Positions 33,901 to 42,770 of a DNA stretch of 64,000 bases are shown in pieces. Source of the stretch: Oscillospiraceae bacterium (lineage in GTDB: Bacteria > Bacillota > Clostridia > Oscillospirales > Acutalibacteraceae); the NCBI GenBank assembly GCA_910574995.1, contig CAJTCS010000007.1:62001-126000 (forward strand). Direction: 5' to 3'. Position 1 is the stretch's first letter; every line of letters starts with the position of its first letter. The position numbers and the translations under genes were made by a program. The notes under the pieces are model-generated. The model was not told the origin of the DNA. It worked only from the letters and a program-made list of their open reading frames with translations, and searched no databases.

Positions 33901-34690
33901 GCGCTGCCCTGGGAAGATTTTCAAATAGAGAAACAACGCCAGACCGGAAGTCCGTCAGCTTGTCCGGGTCAAAAACCGTGGTGTCTACCGTATGTAAAAT
34001 TGCGTCTGTCATCTGCTCCGGTGTGATTTCAGTCAAGGGCTTGTCCTGCCCCTTTGTTAATTCCGCCATCATCTGTGCTACGATTTCCTTTGTTGCTGTC
34101 TGCTTCTCTGCCAAGGTGGATTCCATGTCCCGCTTCATTTCTCGCAGCATTGCCATAAAGGTGTTCTGAATTTTTGTCAGCTCCACCTGATGCGGCGGCG
34201 TCCTGGACAGGCTTGCCGCCTGGGCCGCTTCCCGCTGTCCCTGCCCTATAAGCAGCTCACTCATGGAGGCAAAAATCTGGTTTTGTGCGGCAATCCCTGC
34301 CGCCAGGGTATCATCGAAATATTGGGCAATCATGGCGGTCAGCGCGACAAACCTGGGATGCTCCAACATCAAATTGACAACATCCGCGTTGACTCTCTGG
34401 GTGTAGAGGTTTCTCGCTGCAAGCGCCGACAGGCCCAACTCCCCAATATCATAATTCTTTCGGTCAGGGATATTCGTCAGGCCCAGCAGAAAGTCGGCGG
34501 ACACGTTAAATTCTCGCACCAGGGCAGTCAACACCTCATCACTGAATTTCTGTATTTGACCATTCTCCAACCGGCTGAGGGTGGATGTACTGACGCCCAC
34601 CCGTTCCGCCAATTCTTCTTTTGTCAGGCCCTGCTGCTCCCGCAGTTCTGCAAGCCGCTGGCCTATCTTTCCTGGTAAATATTCTGTCAT
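33890..34690 (-). CDS. XRE-family regulator with long C-terminal region
   Basis: 266 residues. The N-terminal HTH (LAELREQQGLTKEELAERVG, VSTSTLSRLENGQIQKFSDE, VLTALVREFNVSADFLLGLT) is followed by about 190 mostly helical residues of unknown role. AAGGAGGTGCG precedes the ATG at 34690. It is cotranscribed and overlapping with the sigma factor gene, and divergent from the primase gene. It probably controls the switch between maintenance and replication. Confidence 0.8.
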   Translation of the reverse strand: MTEYLPGKIGQRLAELREQQGLTKEELAERVGVSTSTLSRLENGQIQKFSDEVLTALVREFNVSADFLLGLTNIPDRKNYDIGELGLSALAARNLYTQRVNADVVNLMLEHPRFVALTAMIAQYFDDTLAAGIAAQNQIFASMSELLIGQGQREAAQAASLSRTPPHQVELTKIQNTFMAMLREMKRDMESTLAEKQTATKEIVAQMMAELTKGQDKPLTEITPEQMTDAILHTVDTTVFDPDKLTDFRSGVVSLFENLPRAAHEQ

Positions 34691-34899
34691 TACGCACCTC
34701 CTTGTCGTATTCTTGATTTTATCACGGCATTTCCGCAATAAAACGTGAATTATGTCGGTTCGGAGTTTGCATTTCTGCAAATTTTCCGGACTGATTTTTA
34801 TTTTCCGGTCAGTTCTGCAAAAAACAGGGGCAATCACCGGTTTTTCCGTATATTGAGATAGGCAAATGAAAACGCCAATCTTTTTACGGAGGAATGCAA

Positions 34900-36237
34900 T
34901 TGAACAACTATGAAACAACAAATCACGCCGCCCGCCTGCCGTCAGGGATGGAGGACTGGCCCGCCTGGTTCGACGGCAAGAAGATCAATGAAGTCCTGTT
35001 CAGCGAGGAATTTCTGCAAGATCATCCCATGCTCTGCATCCACGATGCGTTTTTCACCACGGAGGGGCGGGTGACGGATGAAACGATGCTGAAAAAGGAA
35101 ATCTTGGACCGCATCAAGCCCTATGTCACCTCCGGCGTGGCGAAGCGGGCGATAAACTTGCTGGACGCTCTGCGGGTAGAGTGCTGGTCGCCGCCCCTGC
35201 CGGTCTTTCAGGACAGGATACACGTTGCCAACGGTACATTTTTTCTTAACGGCACATTTTCAGAGGCAAAGGATTTCTGTATCAACCGCCTGCCGGTCCG
35301 CTATGCACCGGACGCTCCGCCGCCGTTGAAGTGGCTGGCGTTCCTGGCGGACTTGTTGGAACCGGACGACATTCTGACTCTCCAGGAATTTATGGGCTAC
35401 TGCCTCATTCCCTCCACTAAGGGACAAAAGATGCTCATCATCACCGGCAGAGGCGGCGAAGGAAAATCTCGTCTGGGCCTGGTCCTTCGCTCCCTGCTGG
35501 GGCAGAACATGAACACCGGCAGTATCGCCAAGGTGGAAACAAACCCATTTGCCCGCGCCGACCTGGAGCATGAGCTGCTGATGGTGGACGATGATATGAA
35601 GCTGGAGGCTCTGCCCCAGACCAATCACATCAAGGCTATTGTCACCGCTGAGCTTCCTATGGATTTGGAGAAGAAGGGCAGGCAGAGCTATCAAGGCCAA
35701 CTGTATGTCCGCTTCATTGGCCTGGGCAATGGAACACTCCACTCCCTCTATGACCGGAGTGTTGGCTTCTTTCGGCGTCAAATCATTCTGACTGCCAAAG
35801 AACGTCCAGCTAACCGGGTGGATGACCCATTCATCGCGGAAAAAATGTGCGGTGAGGCAGAGGGTATCTTTCTGTGGGCGCTGGAGGGGCTGCGGCGGTT
35901 GATTGTCAACAACTATCGTTTTACTATCAGCCAGCAGGCCCAGGAAAATATGAAAGCGGCGGTGGCGGACGGCAACAACATCGTTGAGTTCATGCAGTCC
36001 ACCGGATACATCGCCTTTCAGCCGGACGCCGCTTCCAGCTCCAAAGACTTGTACGCCGCCTACAAGCTGTGGTGTGAGGACAATGCCTACAACGCTCTTT
36101 CCATGAAAAGTTTCTGCAATTATCTCACTCAAAACGCCGGAAGCTACGGCATCAGTCACACCAACAACATCTACATCGGCAACGGCAGGCGCTCCAGAGG
36201 TTTTACTGGCCTGCAAGTGCTGATACCGCATTTTTGA
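34900..36237 (+). CDS. Phage/plasmid primase-helicase (P4-type, SF3 helicase)
   Basis: 445 residues. The central SF3 AAA core has Walker A ITGRGGEGKSRLG, Walker B HELLMVDDDM and sensor segments (VRFIGLGNGTLHSLYD), with a C-terminal winged-helix part ending in RRSRGFTGLQVLIPHF. It unwinds DNA for element replication after excision. TTG at 34900 is preferred because GGAGG sits 7 nt upstream; the nearby ATG at 34894 is only 1 nt from it. An iteron-like cluster follows the gene. Confidence 0.85.
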   Translation: MNNYETTNHAARLPSGMEDWPAWFDGKKINEVLFSEEFLQDHPMLCIHDAFFTTEGRVTDETMLKKEILDRIKPYVTSGVAKRAINLLDALRVECWSPPLPVFQDRIHVANGTFFLNGTFSEAKDFCINRLPVRYAPDAPPPLKWLAFLADLLEPDDILTLQEFMGYCLIPSTKGQKMLIITGRGGEGKSRLGLVLRSLLGQNMNTGSIAKVETNPFARADLEHELLMVDDDMKLEALPQTNHIKAIVTAELPMDLEKKGRQSYQGQLYVRFIGLGNGTLHSLYDRSVGFFRRQIILTAKERPANRVDDPFIAEKMCGEAEGIFLWALEGLRRLIVNNYRFTISQQAQENMKAAVADGNNIVEFMQSTGYIAFQPDAASSSKDLYAAYKLWCEDNAYNALSMKSFCNYLTQNAGSYGISHTNNIYIGNGRRSRGFTGLQVLIPHF

Positions 36238-36262
36238 AAATAGACAGTGACCCGAAATCTCC

Positions 36263-36312
36263 CGTACAATGCGTACAAGCGTACACCGCCGTACTCATGT
36301 ACGCAATGTACG
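36263..36312. repeat. Iteron-like GTAC cluster, candidate replication origin
   Basis: Six GTAC words lie in 50 bp: CGTACA three times (36263, 36272, 36280), CGTACT once (36290), then TGTACG twice in the opposite sense (36298, 36307). It is directly downstream of the helicase-primase gene. Confidence 0.55.
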
Positions 36313-36522
36313 CTTCTTTTGCGGCCAGCGGTAGATTTTTCAGCGGTAATGTGGACGGGGTAATATAGTAGGTCACCTTTGTCGCTAAAACTTCGACACT
36401 TTTTAAATCCGCAAACTTTTTGATGCAGTCGAGAATGAATTTTACGGAACCGCGCTTCTCGAAAGCGTAAACAAACTTTCCGATTTTTCAGGTATTTTCA
36501 TCATTTCAACAAAAGTCACTCG

Positions 36523-36565
36523 GAGGCACGAAATCGGTAGGTGCTTCTATTGCGTGACAACCACG
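36523..36565 (+). other. Candidate oriT of element 1
   Basis: Two small adjacent stems (GAGGCAC...GTGCTTC at 36523-36547; CGTG...CACG at 36553-36565) immediately upstream of the MobV operon, where MobV origins usually lie. The pMV158-type consensus is not recognisable. Confidence 0.3.
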
Positions 36566-36585
36566 TAGAAATCAGGAGGTCTTTA

Positions 36586-36798
36586 TTGAACATCAGAAAT
36601 GAAATCAAAGCGCAGATCGTCCGCGCCGGGTACACCATGCAGGAGGTTGTAGATATGCTCGCCACTGAACACGGCTGGAGCGACAGCGTGTCCAATCTCT
36701 CCGCCAAATTGCAGCGGGGTTCGCTACGATACATTGAGGCCATTCAGCTGGCCGATGTGCTGGGATTTGATTTGGTCTGGCAGAGGAGGGACAAATGA
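36586..36798 (+). CDS. Small HTH-like protein of the mob operon
   Basis: 70 residues: a phage-repressor-like helical domain (IRNEIKAQIVRAGYTMQEVV, DMLATEHGWSDSVSNLSAKL, QRGSLRYIEAIQLADVLGFD). TTG start at 36586 with AGGAGG 7 nt before it. Its stop overlaps the relaxase ATG (ATGA), so it is coupled to mobilisation, perhaps as an autoregulator or relaxosome accessory. Confidence 0.7.
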   Translation: MNIRNEIKAQIVRAGYTMQEVVDMLATEHGWSDSVSNLSAKLQRGSLRYIEAIQLADVLGFDLVWQRRDK

Positions 36799-37769
36799 TG
36801 CTGAAACCGCAGTACGCCATTCTCCGCTTTGCCAAATACAAAGGGCCGGAGATCGGCCACATCGAGGCCCACAATGAGCGCACCAAGGAGAAGTACGCCA
36901 GTAATCCCGATGTGGACACCAGCCGGAGCCACCTCAACTTCCATCTTGTTCAGCCCGAACGGAAATACCGGGCCGAAGCAGAGCGGCAGATCGCCGAGGC
37001 CAAGTGCCGTATCCGCAAGGACAGCATTCGGGTGGTGGAGACGTTGGTGACGGCCAGCCCGGAATTCTTCAAGGGCAAAAAGAAAGCGGAAATCAGAGAA
37101 TTCTTCGAGGAAGCCGTTCGTTTCATAGAAAAACATCAGTCGAAAGACACGATCATATCCGCCGTGGTGCATATGGACGAGAAAACACCCCATATGCACC
37201 TTTCTTTTGTCCCTCTAACGGCGGACGGGCGGCTGAGTGCCAAGGACATTGTGGGCAACAAGAAAAAACTGACTTGGTGGCAGGATGAATTCTGGAAGCA
37301 CATGGTAAAGAAATGGCCTGACCTGGAGCGCGGCGAGAGTGCAAGCGAGACAGGCAGGACGCATATCCCGCCCCGGCTGTTCAAGGAAGCGGCCCATCTC
37401 AACCGGCAGCGGGATATGCTGTTGCAGCTGTTGGGCGAATTGAATCCCCTTAACGCCAAAAAGAAAAGCACCGAGATTGAGGCACTGCTGGAGCAGTATA
37501 TTCCCGGCGTGGAGCGTATGCAGACGAAACTGCGGAAGTACGATGCCGCCTACAAGAACCTCAGAGCCGAAAACGCTGCCTTGAAAAAGAAGGATGACGC
37601 CAGCCGGGAGAGTGTCAAGCACCGCCTGGAAGTGGCACAGCAGCTTCAGGAATTTGAGGATTTAAAACGGGCGGTGGAGAATGTGCCGCCAGAGGTTTTG
37701 CAGGCGTATCAGCAGAGTTCTATACTGACACAGAAGGAGGTTGGCGCAAAGAATGCCCTTGGCCGATGA
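36795..37769 (+). CDS. MobV-family relaxase (Pre/Mob)
   Basis: 324 residues. N-terminal AILRFAKYKGPEIGHIEAHN, then the histidine motif VVHMDEKTPHMHLSFVPL (HxDExTPHxH) and a C-terminal coiled coil (LRAENAALKKKDDASRES). It nicks oriT and leads the strand in mobilisation by a helper conjugative element. GAGGAGGGA precedes the start. It makes element 1 mobilizable rather than conjugative. Confidence 0.9.
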   Translation: MMLKPQYAILRFAKYKGPEIGHIEAHNERTKEKYASNPDVDTSRSHLNFHLVQPERKYRAEAERQIAEAKCRIRKDSIRVVETLVTASPEFFKGKKKAEIREFFEEAVRFIEKHQSKDTIISAVVHMDEKTPHMHLSFVPLTADGRLSAKDIVGNKKKLTWWQDEFWKHMVKKWPDLERGESASETGRTHIPPRLFKEAAHLNRQRDMLLQLLGELNPLNAKKKSTEIEALLEQYIPGVERMQTKLRKYDAAYKNLRAENAALKKKDDASRESVKHRLEVAQQLQEFEDLKRAVENVPPEVLQAYQQSSILTQKEVGAKNALGR

Positions 37770-37935
37770 ATGGAGTGGACTTGCCACATTGCTGGCAAAT
37801 CTGATTGAGAAGTATGCATCGGACTTGGGGCTAGATGATATGCCCTTTCCAAGCGTTGACCAGACCAGGATCGGAGCTGACGAAAAAAACTGTCAGAACC
37901 ATAAATCCAATATTGAAAAGACTGTTGCGATGTGA
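37753..37935 (+). CDS. Small hypothetical protein between mobV and the recombinase gene
   Basis: 60 residues (MPLADEWSGLATLLANLIEK...). Overlaps the end of the relaxase gene by 17 bp. AAGGAGG lies about 12 nt upstream of the ATG. No family recognised; a short acidic helical protein is all that can be said. Confidence 0.45.
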   Translation: MPLADEWSGLATLLANLIEKYASDLGLDDMPFPSVDQTRIGADEKNCQNHKSNIEKTVAM

Positions 37936-38029
37936 TATAATCACAGACGTGATTTGAATGTCCAAACTTCTTGTTGGAGAAGAAACCGCTCTCCAACAAG
38001 AAGCGGATAACAGGAAATGTGAGGTTATC

Positions 38030-39712
38030 ATGCGCAAAGAAAAAGAGAAGGTTTATATCTACACCAGAGTATCCACCACTATGCAGATCGACGGCTACTC
38101 CCTGGATGCTCAAAAGGCCAGAATGAAAGCGTTCGCAGACTTCAACAATTATGAGATCGTTGGAGAATATGAGGATGCAGGCAAATCCGGAAAATCTATC
38201 GAGGGCAGAATGCAGTTCAGCCAGATGATGGAGGACATCAAATCCGGGAAAGACGGCGTTTCCTTTGTTCTGGTATTCAAACTCTCCCGCTTTGGCAGAA
38301 ACGCCGCAGATGTTCTCTCCACTCTGCAAATCATGCAGGACTTTGGGGTGAACCTGATTTGCGTAGAGGATGGTATTGATTCCTCCAAGGATGCCGGGAA
38401 GCTGATGATTTCTGTCCTCTCCGCTGTGGCTGAAATCGAACGGGAAAACATCCGTGTCCAAACCATGGAGGGCCGTATCCAGAAAGCTAGGGAAGGCCGC
38501 TGGAATGGGGGCTTTGCGCCCTATGGCTATCGTCTCGTGGACGGTAATCTGGAGATTAACGAGGAAGAAGCGGAGGCCATTCGCGTTATATTTGAGCAGT
38601 ACATCTCCACTGACACCGGCGCAAATGGTATCTCAAAGTATCTGGAAACTCACGGTATTCGTAAGATGCAACGCCAAAATGGGAAAAATCCGCTGTTTGA
38701 TGCCGGTTTAATCCGTAAAATCTTGAAAAATCCTGTCTATTGCGGAAAAATTGCTTACGGGCGACGAAAGACAGAGAAAGTCCACGGCACCAGAAACGAC
38801 TACCACCTGGTAGAGCAGGATAATTATCTTTTGGCGGACGGTCAGCATGAGGGGATTGTGTCTGAGGATGTCTGGCAGATGGCCCAAGTGAAGCTGCTGG
38901 CCCAGGCTAAGAAATACGAACATGTGAACAAAGGGCAAAACGAGCGGACCCATTTGCTCACCGGAATTGTAAAGTGTCCCATCTGCGGGGCTGGTATGTA
39001 TGCCAACAAGAGCGTCAAATATAAAAAAGATGGGACAAAATATAAAGATTTTTTCTACTATGGGTGCAAACACCGTACCATGCAGCGGGGACACAAATGC
39101 GATTACCGTAAGCAAATCCGGGAGGAACTGTTGGATGATGCTGTGGCTGAGGTCATTGTCAAGCTGGTAAGCAATCCCAAGTTTGCGGCCATGATGCAGG
39201 AAAAAATCAATATGAAGGTAGACACCGCCGCTATCGACCAGGAAATTGCCAACTACGAAAAGCAACTGCGCCAGAGCTATTCCATTAAGTCCAAGCTGAT
39301 GGAGGAAATAGACGGCCTTGACCCGGACGACCGGCACTACATCAAACGAAAAGCCGACCTTGACGACCGGCTTTACAAGATGTACGATAGGATTGAAGAG
39401 ATTGAGTCACAGCTTATCACCGCTCGGGCCAAAAAGCAGGCCATTGAGGCGGAAAAGCTGACCGGAGACAATATTTACAAGGTTCTGATTTATTTTGAAA
39501 AGCTGTATGCGGTGATGAACGAGGTGGAACGGCGGCAATTGTTTGAGGCATTGATCTCGGAAATCCAGATTTATGAGGAACGCCAGCCCAACGGGCAATG
39601 GCTGAAATCCATCAAGTTCAAGCTGCCAATCATTGAACAGGACATGGATTTGAGTTTGGACAATGATGAACAAGTGGAGACTATTGTGTTGCTACAAAGA
39701 GAAAACTCGTAG
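38030..39712 (+). CDS. Large serine recombinase (integrase of element 1)
   Basis: 560 residues. Resolvase domain with catalytic Ser15 (IYTRVSTTMQIDGYSLDAQK), LVFKLSRFGRN and the SAVAEIERENI helix. Recombinase domain (GGFAPYGYRL, LIRKILKNPVYCGKIAYGRR), zinc ribbon (CPICGAGM...CKHR...CDYRKQ) and a long coiled coil. It catalyses excision and integration without host factors. GTGAGGTT precedes the ATG at 38030. The C-terminus ends in QVETIVLLQRENS, echoing the RlmD C-terminus, so the gene end lies at an attachment site. Confidence 0.92.
   Translation: MRKEKEKVYIYTRVSTTMQIDGYSLDAQKARMKAFADFNNYEIVGEYEDAGKSGKSIEGRMQFSQMMEDIKSGKDGVSFVLVFKLSRFGRNAADVLSTLQIMQDFGVNLICVEDGIDSSKDAGKLMISVLSAVAEIERENIRVQTMEGRIQKAREGRWNGGFAPYGYRLVDGNLEINEEEAEAIRVIFEQYISTDTGANGISKYLETHGIRKMQRQNGKNPLFDAGLIRKILKNPVYCGKIAYGRRKTEKVHGTRNDYHLVEQDNYLLADGQHEGIVSEDVWQMAQVKLLAQAKKYEHVNKGQNERTHLLTGIVKCPICGAGMYANKSVKYKKDGTKYKDFFYYGCKHRTMQRGHKCDYRKQIREELLDDAVAEVIVKLVSNPKFAAMMQEKINMKVDTAAIDQEIANYEKQLRQSYSIKSKLMEEIDGLDPDDRHYIKRKADLDDRLYKMYDRIEEIESQLITARAKKQAIEAEKLTGDNIYKVLIYFEKLYAVMNEVERRQLFEALISEIQIYEERQPNGQWLKSIKFKLPIIEQDMDLSLDNDEQVETIVLLQRENS
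39670..39712 (+). other. Second att-like site, between elements 1 and 2
   Basis: The recombinase gene ends in codons for QVETIVLL (39672-39695), which match attL (26846) in GTGGAGAC and in the encoded peptide. It is the likely right end of element 1 and left end of element 2. Confidence 0.55.
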
Positions 39713-39852
39713 AAATCCTGTGTTTCCAATACTTTGCCCGTCATGTGGTGTTCGACGCCGAGGGCGATAAACTCCGCAATAAGCGCATTGAGGACTATAT
39801 CACCGTTTCAGTCGTCATTGATATGGAGTGTGGGAACACAAAAACTGAATAG
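39709..39852 (+). pseudogene. 3' remnant of an unidentified gene
   Basis: An open frame with no start that continues from the att-like site. It encodes about 47 residues (VEILCFQYFARHVVFDAEGD...RIEDYITVSVVIDMECGN) and ends at TAG 39850-39852. No family recognised. It is followed by a terminator, so it is the tail of a gene cut by integration or deletion. Confidence 0.5.
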
Positions 39853-39865
39853 AGTAGGGACAGAC

Positions 39866-39904
39866 AAACGCCGCAGATTTTGAAAAAAGTCTGCGGCGTT
39901 TTTT
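39866..39904 (+). terminator. Terminator
   Basis: 12-bp stem AAACGCCGCAGA / TCTGCGGCGTTT (39866-39877 with 39890-39901) followed by T. Confidence 0.85.
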
Positions 39905-39935
39905 CATGTCCAGACACCGAAAGGAGCGGAGAACC

Positions 39936-40321
39936 ATGCCAGTATTCCGCGTGGAGAGGAACAAAGGGTACACGGTGATGTCGAACCATCACCTGCGGAA
40001 CAAAGACCTGACCCTGAAAGCCAAGGGCCTGCTGTCGCAAATGTTGTCACTCCCGGAAGATTGGGATTATACCCTGTCCGGCCTGTGCTACACCAACCGG
40101 GAGAGCAAGGACGCCATTCGTTCCGCTGTCAACGAATTGGAGCGGGCCGGGTACATCGAGCGCCACCAGACCACGGACGAGGGCGGCAAGTTCAGCAGCA
40201 ACGAGTACATCATCCACGAACAGCCCACTTCTTTGCCGCCGTCGTTGGATAAACCGTTGTCGGAAAACCCGACAACGGAAAAACCGCCGTCGGGAAATTC
40301 AACGCAATTAAATAATGCTCT
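39936..40321 (+). pseudogene. Truncated HTH replication-organiser protein of the ICE
   Basis: N-terminal 127 residues of a winged-helix protein typical of Tn1549-like replication modules (MPVFRVERNKGYTVMSNHHL, LTLKAKGLLSQMLSLPEDWD, RSAVNELERAGYIERHQT). After a Pro/Ser-rich linker ending in NSTQLNN, the reading frame runs into antisense DNA of a Cys-rich gene, so the C-terminal half is lost. GAAAGGAGCGG precedes the ATG at 39936. Confidence 0.7.
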
Positions 40322-40445
40322 GCACACAGATACATTCCTCTCCATCGTCCAGCAGGAGGCAGTTGCCGCCCACGTTGTTGCAGCACTCCCGCGTCAGCCT
40401 CCGGGCCTTGCGGTACTGCGGATAATTCATCTTCGGTATGCTCAC
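40308..40445 (-). pseudogene. Truncated Cys-rich VLP-domain protein
   Basis: 45 residues from a GTG that overlaps the relaxase stop. The sequence (PKMNYPQYRKARRLTRECC, GGNCLLLDDGEECICVQS) matches the N-terminus of the Cys-rich VLP family, usually encoded right after MobP relaxases. It then hits a stop at the junction with the truncated replication gene; intact members are about 110-120 residues. Confidence 0.7.
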
Positions 40446-41776
40446 AGCTCTTGCTTCCTTTCCTGTTGCCGAGGCGTCACCCGCAAAATGCCGTCCACAT
40501 TCTGCTTGATGATGCCGTACTCTTTCAACTCCTTTTTCACTTCGCCGTACTTGGCGTACAGCCGTTCCTTTTCCTCCGACAGCCGGGCATACTCCGCTTT
40601 CAATGCGGCCAGATCGGACAGCTTCTTCACGCCGCCCTCCCGCAAGGCACGGCCCGCCGCCTCGTACAGTATCAGGGCGCTTTCATGCTCCTGCCGGAAC
40701 CGGGACTTGTCCGCCGCCCGACGGTACTCCATCGCCACGGGCCGGGTCTGCTTGTAGGTGGTGACGTTCTTTATCAGCACGGCCATTTCTCCCAAACGCC
40801 GCTCCGCCGTTTTCAGCGCGGCGGCGGCTTCCTCACTGGCGGCGCTGATCTCCGCCACCCGGCTTTCCAGATCAGAATAGGCGTCAATCCCATGCTCGGT
40901 CAGGAAGTTCATCGTCTTTGCCGCCTGCTGCAAGTTGTGTATCTTCGCCCACCGCGCATAGCCCGCCGATTGCTGGGCCTTGATGCTGTTCTCAATGTCG
41001 ATACGCAGGGAAATACCCTTGCGGACTTTCGGCTTCCGTGCGGCGATGGCCCGGCCCTGGATGCGCTCGGTGATGGCTTCCTCGGTGTAGGCTTCGCCCA
41101 GCGACTTGCACCTGGTAAACCGCTCCTGGCCGGGGGCGCGGAACGACACAAATTTGCCCCGCTTGATTTCATAGCCCTGCTTCTCCATGAGCCGCAGAAA
41201 ATCTTCAAAATCCTTTGCCTGGGGGATAGCGGCGTCAATGGCAATTTTCAGCTTTGCTTTCCAGCTCCGGCCCCGCCGCTGGGCGTCCCACTCGGCATAG
41301 GACTGGCCTCTGTCCTGGCCCGGCTTCACCACGGACAGCCCTTGTTCCCGGCACAGCCGGTCGCTGGTGCGCCGGATGAAAGAATAGCTTTGCTTGTTGG
41401 AAACATACTTCCGGCAGTTCACCATATCCACAGCGCAGAAAATGATGTGATTATGGACATGGCCCTTGTCGATGTGGGTTGTCAGCACATAGGGGTATTT
41501 GCCCTGCAACACCTCGTCGGCCAGCCGTTTCCCGATCTCATGGGCCTGCTCCGGCGTGGCCTCGCCGGGGGCAAAGGACTGTATCAGGTGGTGGCCCAAG
41601 TTGTTCCCTTTCTGGATGGCCTGGGCCAGCAGCATTTCAAATTCTATGTCCGCCGTTTCATAGGAACAGCCAAAGGAGGACACCAGCATTTTCCCGTCCG
41701 TCTTGTCCGGGTTCTCAATGTAGTCAAGGGCCTTTTTCAGCGTTGACTTGATAGGATGTATCTTTGTAATTGCCAT
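40442..41776 (-). CDS. MobP-type relaxase (Tn1549-like)
   Basis: 444 residues. It begins MAITKIHPIKSTLKKALDYI. The metal-binding histidine motif HIDKGHVHNHIIF (101-113) is intact and followed by NKQSYSFIRRTSDRLC. The C-terminal third is a helical coiled coil. It nicks oriT and pilots the strand through a conjugation channel; no channel genes remain here. It overlaps mobC by 40 bp. Confidence 0.92.
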   Translation of the reverse strand: MAITKIHPIKSTLKKALDYIENPDKTDGKMLVSSFGCSYETADIEFEMLLAQAIQKGNNLGHHLIQSFAPGEATPEQAHEIGKRLADEVLQGKYPYVLTTHIDKGHVHNHIIFCAVDMVNCRKYVSNKQSYSFIRRTSDRLCREQGLSVVKPGQDRGQSYAEWDAQRRGRSWKAKLKIAIDAAIPQAKDFEDFLRLMEKQGYEIKRGKFVSFRAPGQERFTRCKSLGEAYTEEAITERIQGRAIAARKPKVRKGISLRIDIENSIKAQQSAGYARWAKIHNLQQAAKTMNFLTEHGIDAYSDLESRVAEISAASEEAAAALKTAERRLGEMAVLIKNVTTYKQTRPVAMEYRRAADKSRFRQEHESALILYEAAGRALREGGVKKLSDLAALKAEYARLSEEKERLYAKYGEVKKELKEYGIIKQNVDGILRVTPRQQERKQEL

Positions 41777-42066
41777 ATCTCCGCCAGCGCCTCCTTGATG
41801 TCCTCCATATCCTGCGCGTACACTGTGCCGGTGCTGTTCACCCTGCGGGCGATCTGATTGATATTGACGCCGATTTTCTGTATCTCCGCCGTCTGCGCCC
41901 GGATGTCGCTGGTGTCCACGTTGACGATATAGCCGTCAATCAGCATCTTCCGGGCATAGGCCGAAAAATTAGCCGTATGGAGCAAGGCCATTTTCTGCTG
42001 TATCAACGCCTGTTCCTCCGCCGTCACCGGGACACGCAGCACAATCTTCCGCTTCCTGTTCGCCAT
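41737..42066 (-). CDS. mobC: MobC relaxosome protein
   Basis: 109 residues. Ribbon-helix-helix-like start (RKIVLRVPVTAEEQALIQQK) and the conserved IGVNINQIARRVNSTGTVYA motif of MobC. It helps the relaxase open DNA at oriT, which lies just upstream. GGAGGTGACGC precedes the ATG at 42066. Confidence 0.9.
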   Translation of the reverse strand: MANRKRKIVLRVPVTAEEQALIQQKMALLHTANFSAYARKMLIDGYIVNVDTSDIRAQTAEIQKIGVNINQIARRVNSTGTVYAQDMEDIKEALAEIWQLQRYILSSQR

Positions 42067-42093
42067 GCGTCACCTCCGTTCTGCATAAGGGTT

Positions 42094-42176
42094 TGGGATT
42101 ATCCCAACAAGCGAAAACGGACACGGCCCGGCAGGGGCCGGGGCTGGCCGTTTTCCGGGAGTGTGGCCACACTCCC
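42094..42176 (-). other. Candidate oriT of element 2
   Basis: Three dyads lie directly upstream of mobC: TGGGATTATCCCA (42094-42106), GAAAACGG/CCGTTTTC (42113-42120 with 42148-42155) enclosing a GC-rich block, and the perfect palindrome GGGAGTGTGGCCACACTCCC (42157-42176). This is the usual position for a Tn1549-type transfer origin. The rest of the gap to 42329 holds nothing else that I recognise. Confidence 0.55.
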
Positions 42177-42329
42177 TATGCTTGCTACGTTACCCCTCCC
42201 CCCGTTCCGTTTCCCCCATCCTCTGTACTAATAAAGCGAATTGGAACGCCTAAACTGTGCGCCAAAGGCTGGAAAATTCCGAAAAACCGCAAAAAATAGA
42301 AGCCGCCCTGCGTTCTCGCAAAGCGACCC

Positions 42330-42671
42330 CTATTTGCTTTCGATAGCCCCGTCTAATGCTCCCTCAATAACCGGCAGATGTTCTTCTGGACACATCAGCA
42401 CCTTGCGGCTTATGCGCTGGCGCTGGTCGTTTTCCTCCCCGGCCACAAGCTGGTTGAAATACTTTGCGGCGGGAAGATTAAGAATTTGAATAAGCCGAAT
42501 TATGACTGGCAGCGCCGGTATGATGTGGTTGTTCTCAATATTGATAAGATAGACCGTTGAAATATCCACCATTTCAGCGACCTTTTGCCTGGACAGACGC
42601 CGCTTTTTCCTCGCCACCTTGACATCCTCCCCAAAGGGTTCAAAACCGGGACAATCCTCAATCTTCGCCAT
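42330..42671 (-). CDS. XRE-family regulator of lantibiotic cassette A
   Basis: 113 residues. HTH: VARKKRRLSRQKVAEMVDIS, TVYLINIENNHIIPALPVII; a C-terminal segment contains QRQRISRKVLMCPEEHLPVIEG. It is a clear paralogue of the protein at 48029-48373: same MAK(I/V)EDCPGFE start and same C-terminal layout. Divergent from the ABC operon; likely represses it through the TATAGTTCAT repeats between them. Such regulators typically accompany lantibiotic-immunity loci on clostridial ICEs. Confidence 0.8.
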   Translation of the reverse strand: MAKIEDCPGFEPFGEDVKVARKKRRLSRQKVAEMVDISTVYLINIENNHIIPALPVIIRLIQILNLPAAKYFNQLVAGEENDQRQRISRKVLMCPEEHLPVIEGALDGAIESK

Positions 42672-42693
42672 ATCACATCACCCTGTAACAGTA

Positions 42694-42756
42694 TATAGTT
42701 CATATACTGTGCTTGGGAATGAAATTATATACACTTTACCACGGTTTATAGTTCAT
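42694..42756. promoter_or_regulatory. Operator pair A (TATAGTTCAT twice)
   Basis: TATAGTTCAT at 42694-42703 and 42747-42756, 53 bp apart, in the divergent region. The same word occurs twice, 48 bp apart, in front of the paralogous XRE gene of cassette B. Confidence 0.6.
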
Positions 42757-42770
42757 ATATTTTTTGTGAA

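Larger units (their letters stand above)
36238..36585. other. Non-coding control region between primase and mob genes
   Basis: 348 bp without a gene. It holds the GTAC iteron-like cluster (36263-36312), a CGCTT/AAGCG hairpin (about 36451-36465) and a pair of small stems just before the mob operon (36523-36565). Confidence 0.65.
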
